Below are positions 1 to 8,754 of a stretch of DNA of 64,000 nt, in pieces (within the stretch, counting starts at the first letter, position 1; the number at the start of each line of letters is the position of its first letter). Position numbers and translations under genes: made by a program. The notes under the pieces are model-generated. The model did no database searches and was not told where the DNA came from. It worked only from the letters and a program-made list of their open reading frames with translations. The stretch comes from Pleurocapsa sp. PCC 7327 (GTDB lineage: Bacteria > Cyanobacteriota > Cyanobacteriia > Cyanobacteriales > Microcystaceae): assembly GCF_000317025.1 (NCBI RefSeq), contig NC_019689.1, positions 2,147,501 to 2,211,500 of the forward strand, given 5' to 3'.

Positions 1-1
1 C

Positions 2-3000
2 TACCGCCTAGACGATCCCAGCCACGCGATCGGCGATTTTACGCCCATCAACCAAAACGAATTCCTAGTTATCGAACGGGATGGCAATGAAGGCGAGGAA
101 GCCCAGTTCAAGAAAATCTTCCAAGTTGACTTCTCTAAAGTAGACGAGAACGGCTTTGTCTTCAAAAAAGAATTGGTGGATCTGCTGAACGTGCAAGATC
201 CTAATGACATCAACGGCGATGGCAGCACGACCTTTACCTTTCCCTTTGTCACCATCGAAGACTTGTTAGTCATCGATGAAAATACTCTCCTCGTTGCCAA
301 CGACAACAACTATCCCTTCTCTATCGGTCGTCCGCCAGAAATCGACAACACTGAAATTATTCAGATTAAATTACCCGAACCTCTCAATCTCGATCCCCGT
401 CTCGGTAGGGCTAGCGGCGATCGCAATCCCTCCCCATCAGCGATCGCAACCGCTCAAATCACTCCGGCATCAGATCCTAACGCTCAAAGTAATAGCAAGG
501 GAACAGTAGAAATTTCGGCGATTCAAGGCGAAAGTCAGACCTCCCCATTAGTCGGTCAAACCGTCAAAACGACTGGGATTGTCACGGCAGTAGACGAACG
601 AGGTTTCTACTTACAAGATGCCGAGGTAGATAGCAACGATGCGACTTCAGAGGGCATTTTTGTCTTCACCGATTCAGCCCCCACCGTCGCAGTTGGCGAT
701 GAATTAGAGATTGAGGGCACAGTACAAGAATTCCTTTCCGGCGGCAAAGACACGGGAAATCTTTCGGTCACTCAGATTGTCCGGCCCGCAATTACGACAA
801 GATCGACGGGTAACGATCTGCCAGCAGCATTGATTTTAGGGGAAGGAGGGCGCACGCCGCCAAGTGAGATCGTTGAAAACGACAATTTTGAAGTTTTCGA
901 TCCCCAAGAAGACGCGATCGACTTCTACGAAAGTTTAGAAGGAATGCGGGTAACGATTCAAAATCCCGTTGCCGTTTCTCCAACCAACGAATTTGGCGAA
1001 ATTTGGACGGTAACGGACAAGGGAGCGCTAGCAACGCCCGGTTTGAATTCTCGCGGCGGTATTCCCTTGCAAGCCGACGATACCAATCCCGAACGCATTC
1101 AAGTACAACTCGACGCACAGGTGTTGCCCGACTTTGAGACAAGCGTCAAAGTTGCAGACAAACTCAGCGACGTGACGGGCGTAGTTAACTACAACTTTGG
1201 GAATTACGAAGTTGTCGCTACCGAAGCTTTTGAAGTCACCAATGGCGGACTCGGACAAGAAGAAACTACCTTAGTTGGCACAGAAAACCAGCTTACCGTT
1301 GCCAGCTACAACGTCCTGAATTTAGATCCGTCCGACACCGAGCAAATTGCTCAGATTGCTTCCCAAATCGTCAATAATCTTAAGTCGCCCGATATCCTTG
1401 CCCTGCAAGAAATTCAGGATAATAGCGGCGCTACGGACGACGGCACAACGGCAGGCGATCGCACCTTGCAAACCCTCGCAGATGCTATTGCCGCAGCAGG
1501 CGGCCCTACTTATCAATTTGCTGAAGTCCCGCCAGCAGACGGCACTTCCGGCGGGCAACCAGGCGGTAATATTCGAGTTGCTTATTTGTATAATCCACAG
1601 CGAGTTCAACTTAACAAAAACTCCCTCCAGTCGCTAGATGTCGAGGCGTTTAACGATTCTCGCGATCCCCTAGTGGCTGATTTTACCTTCAACGGCGAGA
1701 CAGTCACGATCGTTAACAATCACTGGACATCGCGCGTCGGCAGTACGCCTATTTTTGGGGCAACTCAGCCGTTCGTTCAAGCCGGGGAAGATGAGCGCAA
1801 TGCTCAAGCAGAAGTCGTTAATAACTTCGTAGATGGACTTCTGGCAAAAAATCCCGACGCTAATGTCATTGTGACGGGCGATTTCAATACGTTTGAGTTT
1901 ACCGATACGCTGTCACAGCTGGCGGGTGAAGGAGACGAGCGAGTATTGACCAATCTCATCGGCAAAGCAACCGACGATGCTACCTACTCGTACAACTTCC
2001 AAGGCAATTCCCAGTCTCTCGACCATATATTTGCCAGCGATCGCTTGTATGAAAATGCCGAGTTTGACAGCATTCATGTCAATGCCGATTTTCCCACCCA
2101 AGCGAGCGACCACGAACCCATCTTAGGACGCTTCCGCTTGACAGAGTCAAAACCCGAACCAGCGTCAGAAGCTTTTACGCTGCAACTTCTCCATGGATCT
2201 GACTTTGAGGCTGGGATTGAGGCGTTAGACGATGCACCTCGCTTCTCCGCCGTCATTAACGGGCTACGGGATGATTATAAAAATACCTTGGTTTTGTCCT
2301 CCGGAGACAATTACATTCCCAGTCCTTTCCTGTTTGCCGCTAGCGATCCTTCCCTTGCTAATACCCCCGTTGGCACAGAAGGGATAGGGCGAGCCGACAT
2401 TGAAATTTTGAATCAAATCGGCATTCAAGCCTCAGCATTTGGCAATCATGAATTCGACTTGGGGACGAGGGAAGTCCAAGGATTGATTAGCCCCGATGAG
2501 AATTATCGCGGTACTCAATTCCCCTACCTCAGTTCTAATTTAGATTTCAGTACCGATAGCAACTTGAGCGGGCTGGTAACGGCGAACGGGCAAGAAGCCA
2601 GCACTATTCCCAATACAATTGCCGAAAGTACCGTAATTACGGTTAATGGCGAAAAAATCGGGATTGTAGGGGCGACGACACCGCTTCTCCCCTCGATTTC
2701 TTCCTCTGGCGATGTAGGAGTGATTCCCTCCGATCCCAACAATGTTGCTGCCTTGGCTGCTGAAATTCAGAAGACAGTAGATGAGCTAACGGCAACTGGA
2801 ATCGATAAGGTAGTCTTACTGAGTCACTTCCAACAACTCAGGATCGAGCAAGCGGTTGCCCCGTTGCTGAGGGATGTGGATATTATTGTGGGCGGCGGTT
2901 CCCATACCTTGCTATCGGATGAGAGCGATCGCCTCAGAAGCGGAGATACTAGCGGCGGAACTTATCCCATCTTAACCACCTCTGCCTCTGGCGAACCGAT

Positions 3001-4507
3001 CGCGCTCGTCAATACCGATGCCAATTATCGGTACGTCGGGCGCTTGGTTGCCGACTTCGATGCCAATGGGGTTCTCGTTCCTGAAAGCATCGACCCCAAC
3101 ATCAGCGGCGCTTATGCCACCGACGAGCAGGGAGTAACCGATGTCGGCGGAACTCCCGATCCAGAAGTGGTTGCCATTACCGACACCCTGGGCAACGTAA
3201 TTAACGAGCAAGACGGCAACATCTTTGGCAAGACCGATGTTTTCCTCAGAGGCGATCGCACCTTCGTTCGCACCGAGGAAACCAACTTAGGGAATCTAAC
3301 TGCCGATGCTAACCTGGCAGCTGCTCAAGCGGTCGATCCCAGCACGGTCATTTCCATCAAAAATGGCGGCGGCATTCGCTCTAGTATCGGCGTAATCGAA
3401 GCAGCGGGCGGTTCGACCGATCCCGATGATTTTGCCCTGCTGCCGACCGCAGCTAATCCTGAAGCGAGTAAAGAAGAGGGCGATATCTCCCAGTTAGATA
3501 TTGCCAATTCTTTACGCTTTAACAATGGATTGACTTTACTAACTTTAACCGCCGAACAATTGCTCCAAACTATCGAACACGGCGTAGCAGCAACGGCATC
3601 GGGCGAAACGCCCGGTCAATTTCCTCAAGTTTCAGGTATCTCCTTTAGCTTTGACCCCGACTTGCCAGAGGGCGATCGCGTTTTGTCGCTAGCTGTCACT
3701 GACGATGAAGGCAACGTCACCGATGTCGTCGCCCAAAACGGCGAACTGCAAGGCGATCCTAACCGTACCTTCCGAACCGTTACGCTTGACTTCCTTGCGG
3801 GCGGCGGCGATGACTATCCTTTCGCGACGTTTGCTAACACTAATCCAGTGGAATTGGTAACGGAAGACTCAGAAAATCCCGCTCCCAGCAACCGCACGGG
3901 TGTCGCTACCTTTGCCGCCGACGGTTCGGAACAGGATGCCCTAGCAGAATATCTCGCCGCTAATTTTAACGAACAGAACCCGTTCGATGTAGCAGATGTG
4001 GCTCCCGAAAAAGATACCCGCATTCAAAATCTAAACTTCCGCGAGGATACGGTTTTGAGCGCTAATGTCGCGCCCGCCAGTACGGAACTCCCAGAAACTG
4101 TCTTTGGGACTTCTGGCGACGATGTATTCGATGCAGCCGATCCTAGCGGAAACTTTGATGGCAGTAAGGATATCGTCTCGGCAGGAGAGGGAAGCGATCG
4201 CTTTTTCCTCGGTGCAGGGGAGGGCGATAATTTACTAACAGGTGGCATTGGAGCCGACCAATTCTGGATTACCAGCAGCGATGATGGCTTGCCTTCTGTA
4301 GCGAATACAATTACTGACTTCAATAGTACCGAAGGCGATGTCATCGGTTTTGCCGACACCAGTCTTTCCTACGGGGCATTGGGAGGGGATTGGAATCTGC
4401 GTCAGGCAGGCAATGACGCGGTTATTGAGGCGTTCGGTCAAGATGTTGCCATTCTACAAGGCATTCAAGCCGATAGCCTTACCGAAACCAATTTTGTCTT
4501 TGGCTAG
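2..4507 (+). CDS. Secreted multidomain phytase-like esterase / endonuclease / 5'-nucleotidase (5' partial)
   Basis: The frame is open to the left edge, so the true start lies outside; at least 1501 residues are visible, and the ATG at 173 is internal. In order (residues counted from that ATG): the end of an esterase-like phytase domain (before about 70), an OB/nucleic-acid-binding segment (about 107-190), an exonuclease-endonuclease-phosphatase domain of the ExeM/NucH type (about 376-655, [32 protein letters not shown]), a metallophosphatase (from about 670, [17 protein letters not shown]), the 5'-nucleotidase C-terminal domain ([16 protein letters not shown]), and an RTX-like tail with [10 protein letters not shown] and [12 protein letters not shown]. 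By family knowledge it should degrade extracellular DNA and nucleotides to release phosphate. Secretion by a type I system is inferred from the RTX tail; no signal peptide is visible because the N-terminus is missing. Confidence 0.9.
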   Translation, partial: YRLDDPSHAIGDFTPINQNEFLVIERDGNEGEEAQFKKIFQVDFSKVDENGFVFKKELVDLLNVQDPNDINGDGSTTFTFPFVTIEDLLVIDENTLLVANDNNYPFSIGRPPEIDNTEIIQIKLPEPLNLDPRLGRASGDRNPSPSAIATAQITPASDPNAQSNSKGTVEISAIQGESQTSPLVGQTVKTTGIVTAVDERGFYLQDAEVDSNDATSEGIFVFTDSAPTVAVGDELEIEGTVQEFLSGGKDTGNLSVTQIVRPAITTRSTGNDLPAALILGEGGRTPPSEIVENDNFEVFDPQEDAIDFYESLEGMRVTIQNPVAVSPTNEFGEIWTVTDKGALATPGLNSRGGIPLQADDTNPERIQVQLDAQVLPDFETSVKVADKLSDVTGVVNYNFGNYEVVATEAFEVTNGGLGQEETTLVGTENQLTVASYNVLNLDPSDTEQIAQIASQIVNNLKSPDILALQEIQDNSGATDDGTTAGDRTLQTLADAIAAAGGPTYQFAEVPPADGTSGGQPGGNIRVAYLYNPQRVQLNKNSLQSLDVEAFNDSRDPLVADFTFNGETVTIVNNHWTSRVGSTPIFGATQPFVQAGEDERNAQAEVVNNFVDGLLAKNPDANVIVTGDFNTFEFTDTLSQLAGEGDERVLTNLIGKATDDATYSYNFQGNSQSLDHIFASDRLYENAEFDSIHVNADFPTQASDHEPILGRFRLTESKPEPASEAFTLQLLHGSDFEAGIEALDDAPRFSAVINGLRDDYKNTLVLSSGDNYIPSPFLFAASDPSLANTPVGTEGIGRADIEILNQIGIQASAFGNHEFDLGTREVQGLISPDENYRGTQFPYLSSNLDFSTDSNLSGLVTANGQEASTIPNTIAESTVITVNGEKIGIVGATTPLLPSISSSGDVGVIPSDPNNVAALAAEIQKTVDELTATGIDKVVLLSHFQQLRIEQAVAPLLRDVDIIVGGGSHTLLSDESDRLRSGDTSGGTYPILTTSASGEPIALVNTDANYRYVGRLVADFDANGVLVPESIDPNISGAYATDEQGVTDVGGTPDPEVVAITDTLGNVINEQDGNIFGKTDVFLRGDRTFVRTEETNLGNLTADANLAAAQAVDPSTVISIKNGGGIRSSIGVIEAAGGSTDPDDFALLPTAANPEASKEEGDISQLDIANSLRFNNGLTLLTLTAEQLLQTIEHGVAATASGETPGQFPQVSGISFSFDPDLPEGDRVLSLAVTDDEGNVTDVVAQNGELQGDPNRTFRTVTLDFLAGGGDDYPFATFANTNPVELVTEDSENPAPSNRTGVATFAADGSEQDALAEYLAANFNEQNPFDVADVAPEKDTRIQNLNFREDTVLSANVAPASTELPETVFGTSGDDVFDAADPSGNFDGSKDIVSAGEGSDRFFLGAGEGDNLLTGGIGADQFWITSSDDGLPSVANTITDFNSTEGDVIGFADTSLSYGALGGDWNLRQAGNDAVIEAFGQDVAILQGIQADSLTETNFVFG

Positions 4508-4517
4508 GAAAGACAAG

Positions 4518-4558
4518 AGAAGTCGGAAGTATCTTCTCCGAATTCCGACTTCTTTTTA
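4518..4558 (+). terminator. Rho-independent terminator after the phosphoesterase gene
   Basis: A perfect 11-bp inverted repeat (AGAAGTCGGAA at 4518-4528, TTCCGACTTCT at 4543-4553) is followed by a T run. It begins 10 bases after the stop codon, the usual position for an intrinsic terminator. Confidence 0.85.
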
Positions 4559-4766
4559 TCAATTGAAAGCGATCGCGCCGCTTCTGGAATCATGATTGGT
4601 ATCGCCCTCAAAAGCAATTGCTTTAAGGAGTCCACAACTCGATATTCTTAATTCTTAAACCAACTCAAATCTCGTTAGTCCAGCGTCCACACTGGGGACT
4701 CGTATGCTATCGCAACCGCGACCACTGAAGCATCTTCTCGATTTATGTAACATTTGATACAAACAT

Positions 4767-4803
4767 AAAAAACGACAAGGAAATCATAATCCCTTGTCTT
4801 TTT
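4767..4803 (-). terminator. Terminator hairpin downstream of dps, probably bidirectional
   Basis: GACAAGG (4774-4780) pairs with CCTTGTC (4792-4798). On the minus strand the stem is followed by a base and then six T; on the plus strand by five T. It lies about 105 bases beyond the dps stop and could end transcription from both sides. The rest of 4559-4908 shows no other feature I can support. Confidence 0.7.
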
Positions 4804-4908
4804 CCGATCCAGGTAAAACGCCCAACTTGAGAGAGAAAAATTTGCTAGCAGTTATCCTGGTTTTGGACTCAGTGCCTTACTTGGCTTTGTCCCATGACAC
4901 CGCTTTGA

Positions 4909-5457
4909 CTAGCTTGAATATACACCAATTGATTCCTTAATTTCAGATCCAGGGCGATCGCCGCTTGGCTTGAGATCTTCCCCTTCAATAAAAGAACGTA
5001 GCATCCAAGCCATTTCTTCATGTTCTTCCATCAAGCCAGTCAAAAAGTCAGCCGTTCCTTCGTCGTGAAATTCATCACTGCAACGATCGACATGCTCGCG
5101 CAGGTTGCGGATAATTTGCTCGTGGTCGTTAACCAAGCTCATCACCATATCGTTCGCAGTGGGTAGCGTGCCAGGTTGCTCTTGAATGGTGCTATGTTGG
5201 AGAAATCCTTGAGCAGTACCTATTGGATAGCCACCCAACGCACGAATTCTTTCGGCAGTCCGATCGATGTTAGCAGTCAAAGTCTCGTATTGTTCTTCCC
5301 ACAACTCGTGTAAAGAGCGAAACTGAGGTCCAATCACATCCCAGTGATATTTCTTGGTCTTAATTAGCAGCAAATAAAAGTCTGCTAAATCGATATTGAG
5401 AAGTCCTATTACGCCTTGTCTTTGTTCTTCTGTAAGACCAATATTTAATTTAGGCAT
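4909..5457 (-). CDS. dps: Dps family DNA-protecting ferritin-like protein
   Basis: A 182-residue Dps/ferritin-like protein. The family forms 12-subunit shells that oxidise ferrous iron with peroxide and protect DNA in starved or oxidatively stressed cells. The ferroxidase signature is visible: KTKKYHWDVIGPQF (about 34-47), then LHELWEEQYETL and IDRTAERIRALGG, with His, Asp and Glu at the positions used by Dps proteins at the subunit interface. A longer C-terminal tail (about 165-182) follows the last helix. A purine-rich GGAAAG lies about 10 bases before the ATG. It is transcribed alone, with its own terminator downstream. Function as Dps is confident; which of the several cyanobacterial Dps paralogues it is cannot be told here. 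Confidence 0.93.
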   Translation of the reverse strand: MPKLNIGLTEEQRQGVIGLLNIDLADFYLLLIKTKKYHWDVIGPQFRSLHELWEEQYETLTANIDRTAERIRALGGYPIGTAQGFLQHSTIQEQPGTLPTANDMVMSLVNDHEQIIRNLREHVDRCSDEFHDEGTADFLTGLMEEHEEMAWMLRSFIEGEDLKPSGDRPGSEIKESIGVYSS

Positions 5458-5776
5458 AACTAAATACTTTCCAATGCAACTTCTCTTTTATTAGAGCAAG
5501 CTTATCTCGATCGAACATCTGTTAAATGTAAGAGTTCCCAAGTTTATTTTCTGCGTTTATCTACCTTTGGGAATAGGCGACTTATTGGTAGAGTAATGGA
5601 CGAGTCGATTTTCGACTTGGCACGAGAGAAGCTAGAGACTAAACCTCTTGCAAAAATAACAAACTGTTCTTCAAATACAGGGGAAGAACAACGTAGGGAG
5701 GAAAAGGGAAAGGGAAAAAATCTATAAACGTTTTCCCTTCCCCCAAGCAAAGCTTCTCTCTTCCCCAAACCTTTTG
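5458..5776. other. Intergenic region between glcF and dps
   Basis: 319 bases with purine-rich and pyrimidine-rich stretches (about 5690-5765). It must contain the dps promoter near its left end. An open frame of 74 codons (5544-5768, minus) lacks any recognisable feature and I do not call it. Confidence 0.5.
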
Positions 5777-7177
5777 TTAAATTTTCAACTTAATTCCCCG
5801 AATTGAATAATCTAACAATTCCATCGGATGCATTAGAGGAATTTCTTGACCTTTCAATTGCATGTGTTTCTTAAGTTGCAACGAACAACCAGGATTGGGA
5901 GAGGCAATTAATTCCGCACCCGTATCGAGCAAATTCTTAACCTTTTGCTGACCCAATTCATTAGCCACTTCCGGTTGAAGCATATTATAAACTCCGGCAC
6001 TGCCACAACATAAAGCAGCATCTATCGGTTCTTTTAACTTCACGCCAGGAATTTGTTTTAACAACTGACGCGGTTGCAAGCTAATTTTTTGTCCGTGCAA
6101 CAAATGACAAGCATCTTGATAAACAATTGTCAAGTCTTTTTCGGTTAATGGCGATAAATTTGTCGTTAATTTTGCTTCTGCCAAAAACTCTTGAACGTCT
6201 CTTACTTTGGCGACAAATTGTTTAGCTTTTTCTCGATATTCCGGGTTATCTTCTAAAATATGATTGTACTCTTTTAGAGTATGTCCGCAACCTGCTGCAT
6301 TGATGATAACATAATCGATTCCCGTTCCTTCGAAACTGTCTATCATTTGTTTAGCTAAAGCTTGCGCTTGTTCCTCTTGTCCTTGGTGCGCAGGTAAAGC
6401 TGCGCAACAACCTTGTGTTTTGGGAATAACAACTTCGCAACCATTCGCCGTTAAAACTCGCACAGTTGCCTCGTTAACTGGTGAGAAAAAGAGACGCTGC
6501 ACGCAACCTAAAATTACTCCAACTCGATAGCGTTTCTCTCCTTGTGCGGGAATAATATCGGGTAAATTGTCGCGCAAAGATTTTAAATTAACTTCCGGTA
6601 AGATTGATTCCATTGCTGCTAAGCGAGGGAAGAATCGATCTAGCAAACCCGTCGCACGAACTAATTTTTGTATGCCTAGTTTTTGATATAACCACAATAG
6701 GGGCAAGAAAATTCGTAAGCGATTGGGATAGGGAAAGAGATTAAAAATTAACGTTCTAATTAACTTATCTTTTAAACTGCGAGGTTGATTGCGTTCGACT
6801 TGAGGACGAGTTGCAGCAATCAATTGGTCGTATTGAACGCCAGAGGGACAAGTAGTGACGCATGCAAGACATCCCAAACAGGAATCAAAATGTTGGGTAG
6901 TCGTTTCGTCTAATGCTGCTTCACCTTTATTAATTGCATTCATGAGATAAATCCTTCCTCTCGGAGAATCCATCTCTTTGCCAATAACTCGATAACTTGG
7001 ACAAGTCGATAAGCAAAATCCGCAGTGAACGCAAGTATCGATTAAGTCTTGTTTGGGAGGATTTTTGGGGTCAAATCCTTTGATTTCTTTATCGAGCAAA
7101 TTTTGTACGTCAAAGCTTTTCAATTCATTAGGAATCGATCTAACTGGATTATTTAAAGCTTTATCTGATGTTTGCAT
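5777..7177 (-). CDS. glcF: Glycolate oxidase/dehydrogenase iron-sulfur subunit GlcF
   Basis: 466 residues with the GlcF architecture. Two 4Fe-4S ferredoxin motifs lie near the N-terminus (CVHCGFCLSTCP at about 49-60 and CLGCLACVTTCP at about 99-110). Two cysteine-rich CCG domains follow (GCCAALPAHQGQ and LCCGSAGVYN) of the type that binds a non-cubane cluster or relays electrons. With GlcD and GlcE it oxidises photorespiratory glycolate to glyoxylate and passes electrons to the quinone pool or another acceptor. It follows glcE with a 52-base gap in the same direction, so the two are probably cotranscribed. No glcD is in the window. Some family members act on lactate instead, which cannot be excluded. 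Confidence 0.88.
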   Translation of the reverse strand: MQTSDKALNNPVRSIPNELKSFDVQNLLDKEIKGFDPKNPPKQDLIDTCVHCGFCLSTCPSYRVIGKEMDSPRGRIYLMNAINKGEAALDETTTQHFDSCLGCLACVTTCPSGVQYDQLIAATRPQVERNQPRSLKDKLIRTLIFNLFPYPNRLRIFLPLLWLYQKLGIQKLVRATGLLDRFFPRLAAMESILPEVNLKSLRDNLPDIIPAQGEKRYRVGVILGCVQRLFFSPVNEATVRVLTANGCEVVIPKTQGCCAALPAHQGQEEQAQALAKQMIDSFEGTGIDYVIINAAGCGHTLKEYNHILEDNPEYREKAKQFVAKVRDVQEFLAEAKLTTNLSPLTEKDLTIVYQDACHLLHGQKISLQPRQLLKQIPGVKLKEPIDAALCCGSAGVYNMLQPEVANELGQQKVKNLLDTGAELIASPNPGCSLQLKKHMQLKGQEIPLMHPMELLDYSIRGIKLKI

Positions 7178-7229
7178 AATTACTTAAGTTTTAAGATTTA
7201 CGAGCAGTTTTTAAACAAATGACAAATGA

Positions 7230-8522
7230 CTAAATTCCACTCACAAAACATCCCGGACTAAAAATATTATTGGGATCGAATTTTTGTTTAATTCGGCGCA
7301 TCATTTCTAGAGCATTTCCTGCATAGCCCCACGGATCTAATTGTTTTTTAACTGAAGTTGGGGCTTCTAAAATTGTGAGAAAACCTTGATTTTCTTGACA
7401 GAGCGATCGCATTTTTTTAATCTGGTTAATTTCTCCATATTGGCAATGCAGCTGTCCTAAACCACTACTAATATTAATCGCGATCGCTCCTTGATTATTA
7501 GTTATGCGCTCGCCTTGTTCTAGAATTTTAGAAGCCGCATTTGGTCTGACTGCTATTTTGCAGGTTACGGCATTCTCTGAGCTAGGAACTCGCGTTATTT
7601 GTTGCAATTTTTGCCATAAATCGATCTCATCGCGATGGCAATACAAACTTGTTTTTAACCCCAATTGTTGGGCAACCGATTCAACTTGTACTATCTGTTC
7701 TTTCACGCTTTCGACTATGCTTTGAAAACGGATGGCTAATCCAATTTCCTTACCGATTTCTAGGCGATTTACTAAACTGCCAGAAAGCATTTGGGCAGCA
7801 GTCGGTGCTAAACCAGACATTAGCAATGTTTGCGTTGCCGTGGCAATAGCATTGGTTTCTCCAGTTAAAACAATCGTTCCCGAAGCTTCTGGAATTGGAT
7901 AAAGTCTGAAGGTAACTTGAGAAATAATTCCCAACGTACCATAGGAGCCTGTAAAAAGCTTCATCAAGTCATATCCAGCCACATTTTTGACCACCCGTCC
8001 CCCTGCTTTGGCGATTTGTCCGTCAGCACGAACAAAAGACAATCCCAATACCATGTCTCTAACGCCTCCATAACGTTGTCGCCAACTTCCAGAATCAGCC
8101 GTTGCTACGATACCGCCAATGGTAGCCGATTCTGGATAAGCGGGATCGAGGGGAAGAAATTGATGGCTTTGACTTAAAAGTTTTTGGAGATCGGCTAGTT
8201 TAACTCCCGCTTCTACTGTAACTGTGAGATCGCCGACTGCGTGTTCGATGATGCGATCGAGGTGCTGGGTACTGACGACCAGTCGAGCGTCTTTTACCAA
8301 TCCTCCCCAACCGAGTTTACTACCGCTCCCGCAGGGAAGAACGGAGAATCGCTTTTCGCTAGCAGATCTAATGATTTCTGAGAGAGATTCCTGAGTTTTC
8401 GGAAAAATCAGACAGCTAGGAGGCATTTGACTGGCGATCGCTCCTTGTATCTTCTTCTGCCATATCGGTTCTACCTTTTCCCAGGCGATCGTTTCTGGTT
8501 GATTGGCGATCTCGTAAGTCAT
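7230..8522 (-). CDS. glcE: FAD-binding glycolate oxidase subunit GlcE
   Basis: A 430-residue FAD-linked oxidase with the PCMH-type FAD-binding fold. SVLPCGSGSKLGWGG (about 60-74), ATIGGIVATADSGS, and the long FAD motif region GGRVVKNVAGYDLMKLF through SYGTLGIISQVTFRLYP match the GlcD/GlcE family. The C-terminus NNIFSPGCF corresponds to the usual closing N-P-G-F motif. At 430 residues it is closer to GlcE than to the longer GlcD. It lies just upstream of glcF and is probably the first gene of that pair. It starts at ATG 8522. The substrate is inferred from the pairing with GlcF. Confidence 0.82.
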   Translation of the reverse strand: MTYEIANQPETIAWEKVEPIWQKKIQGAIASQMPPSCLIFPKTQESLSEIIRSASEKRFSVLPCGSGSKLGWGGLVKDARLVVSTQHLDRIIEHAVGDLTVTVEAGVKLADLQKLLSQSHQFLPLDPAYPESATIGGIVATADSGSWRQRYGGVRDMVLGLSFVRADGQIAKAGGRVVKNVAGYDLMKLFTGSYGTLGIISQVTFRLYPIPEASGTIVLTGETNAIATATQTLLMSGLAPTAAQMLSGSLVNRLEIGKEIGLAIRFQSIVESVKEQIVQVESVAQQLGLKTSLYCHRDEIDLWQKLQQITRVPSSENAVTCKIAVRPNAASKILEQGERITNNQGAIAINISSGLGQLHCQYGEINQIKKMRSLCQENQGFLTILEAPTSVKKQLDPWGYAGNALEMMRRIKQKFDPNNIFSPGCFVSGI

Positions 8523-8754
8523 TATAAAGACGAGAGATGGTGTGGATTGGCTTTAGGCTTTACTATTTCAGCGTACCGTAAGGAAGGATAAGTTTAAGAA
8601 AATTGGAAGTTGAATCAGCATGAAAGATAAGTTATCCCTTCGATAGAAAAAGTTGAATAAATTTGTTTTGATTTCATGCTAAGACAAGGACTGGGGACGA
8701 AGTAATTCGTCCCCTCGAAGTCTGTTGCCAAAGTGGGAGGAATTACTGATTGAG

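Noticed and set aside
5544-5768. 74-codon frame on the minus strand between dps and glcF
   Set aside because: Low-complexity composition, no family resemblance and no ribosome site.
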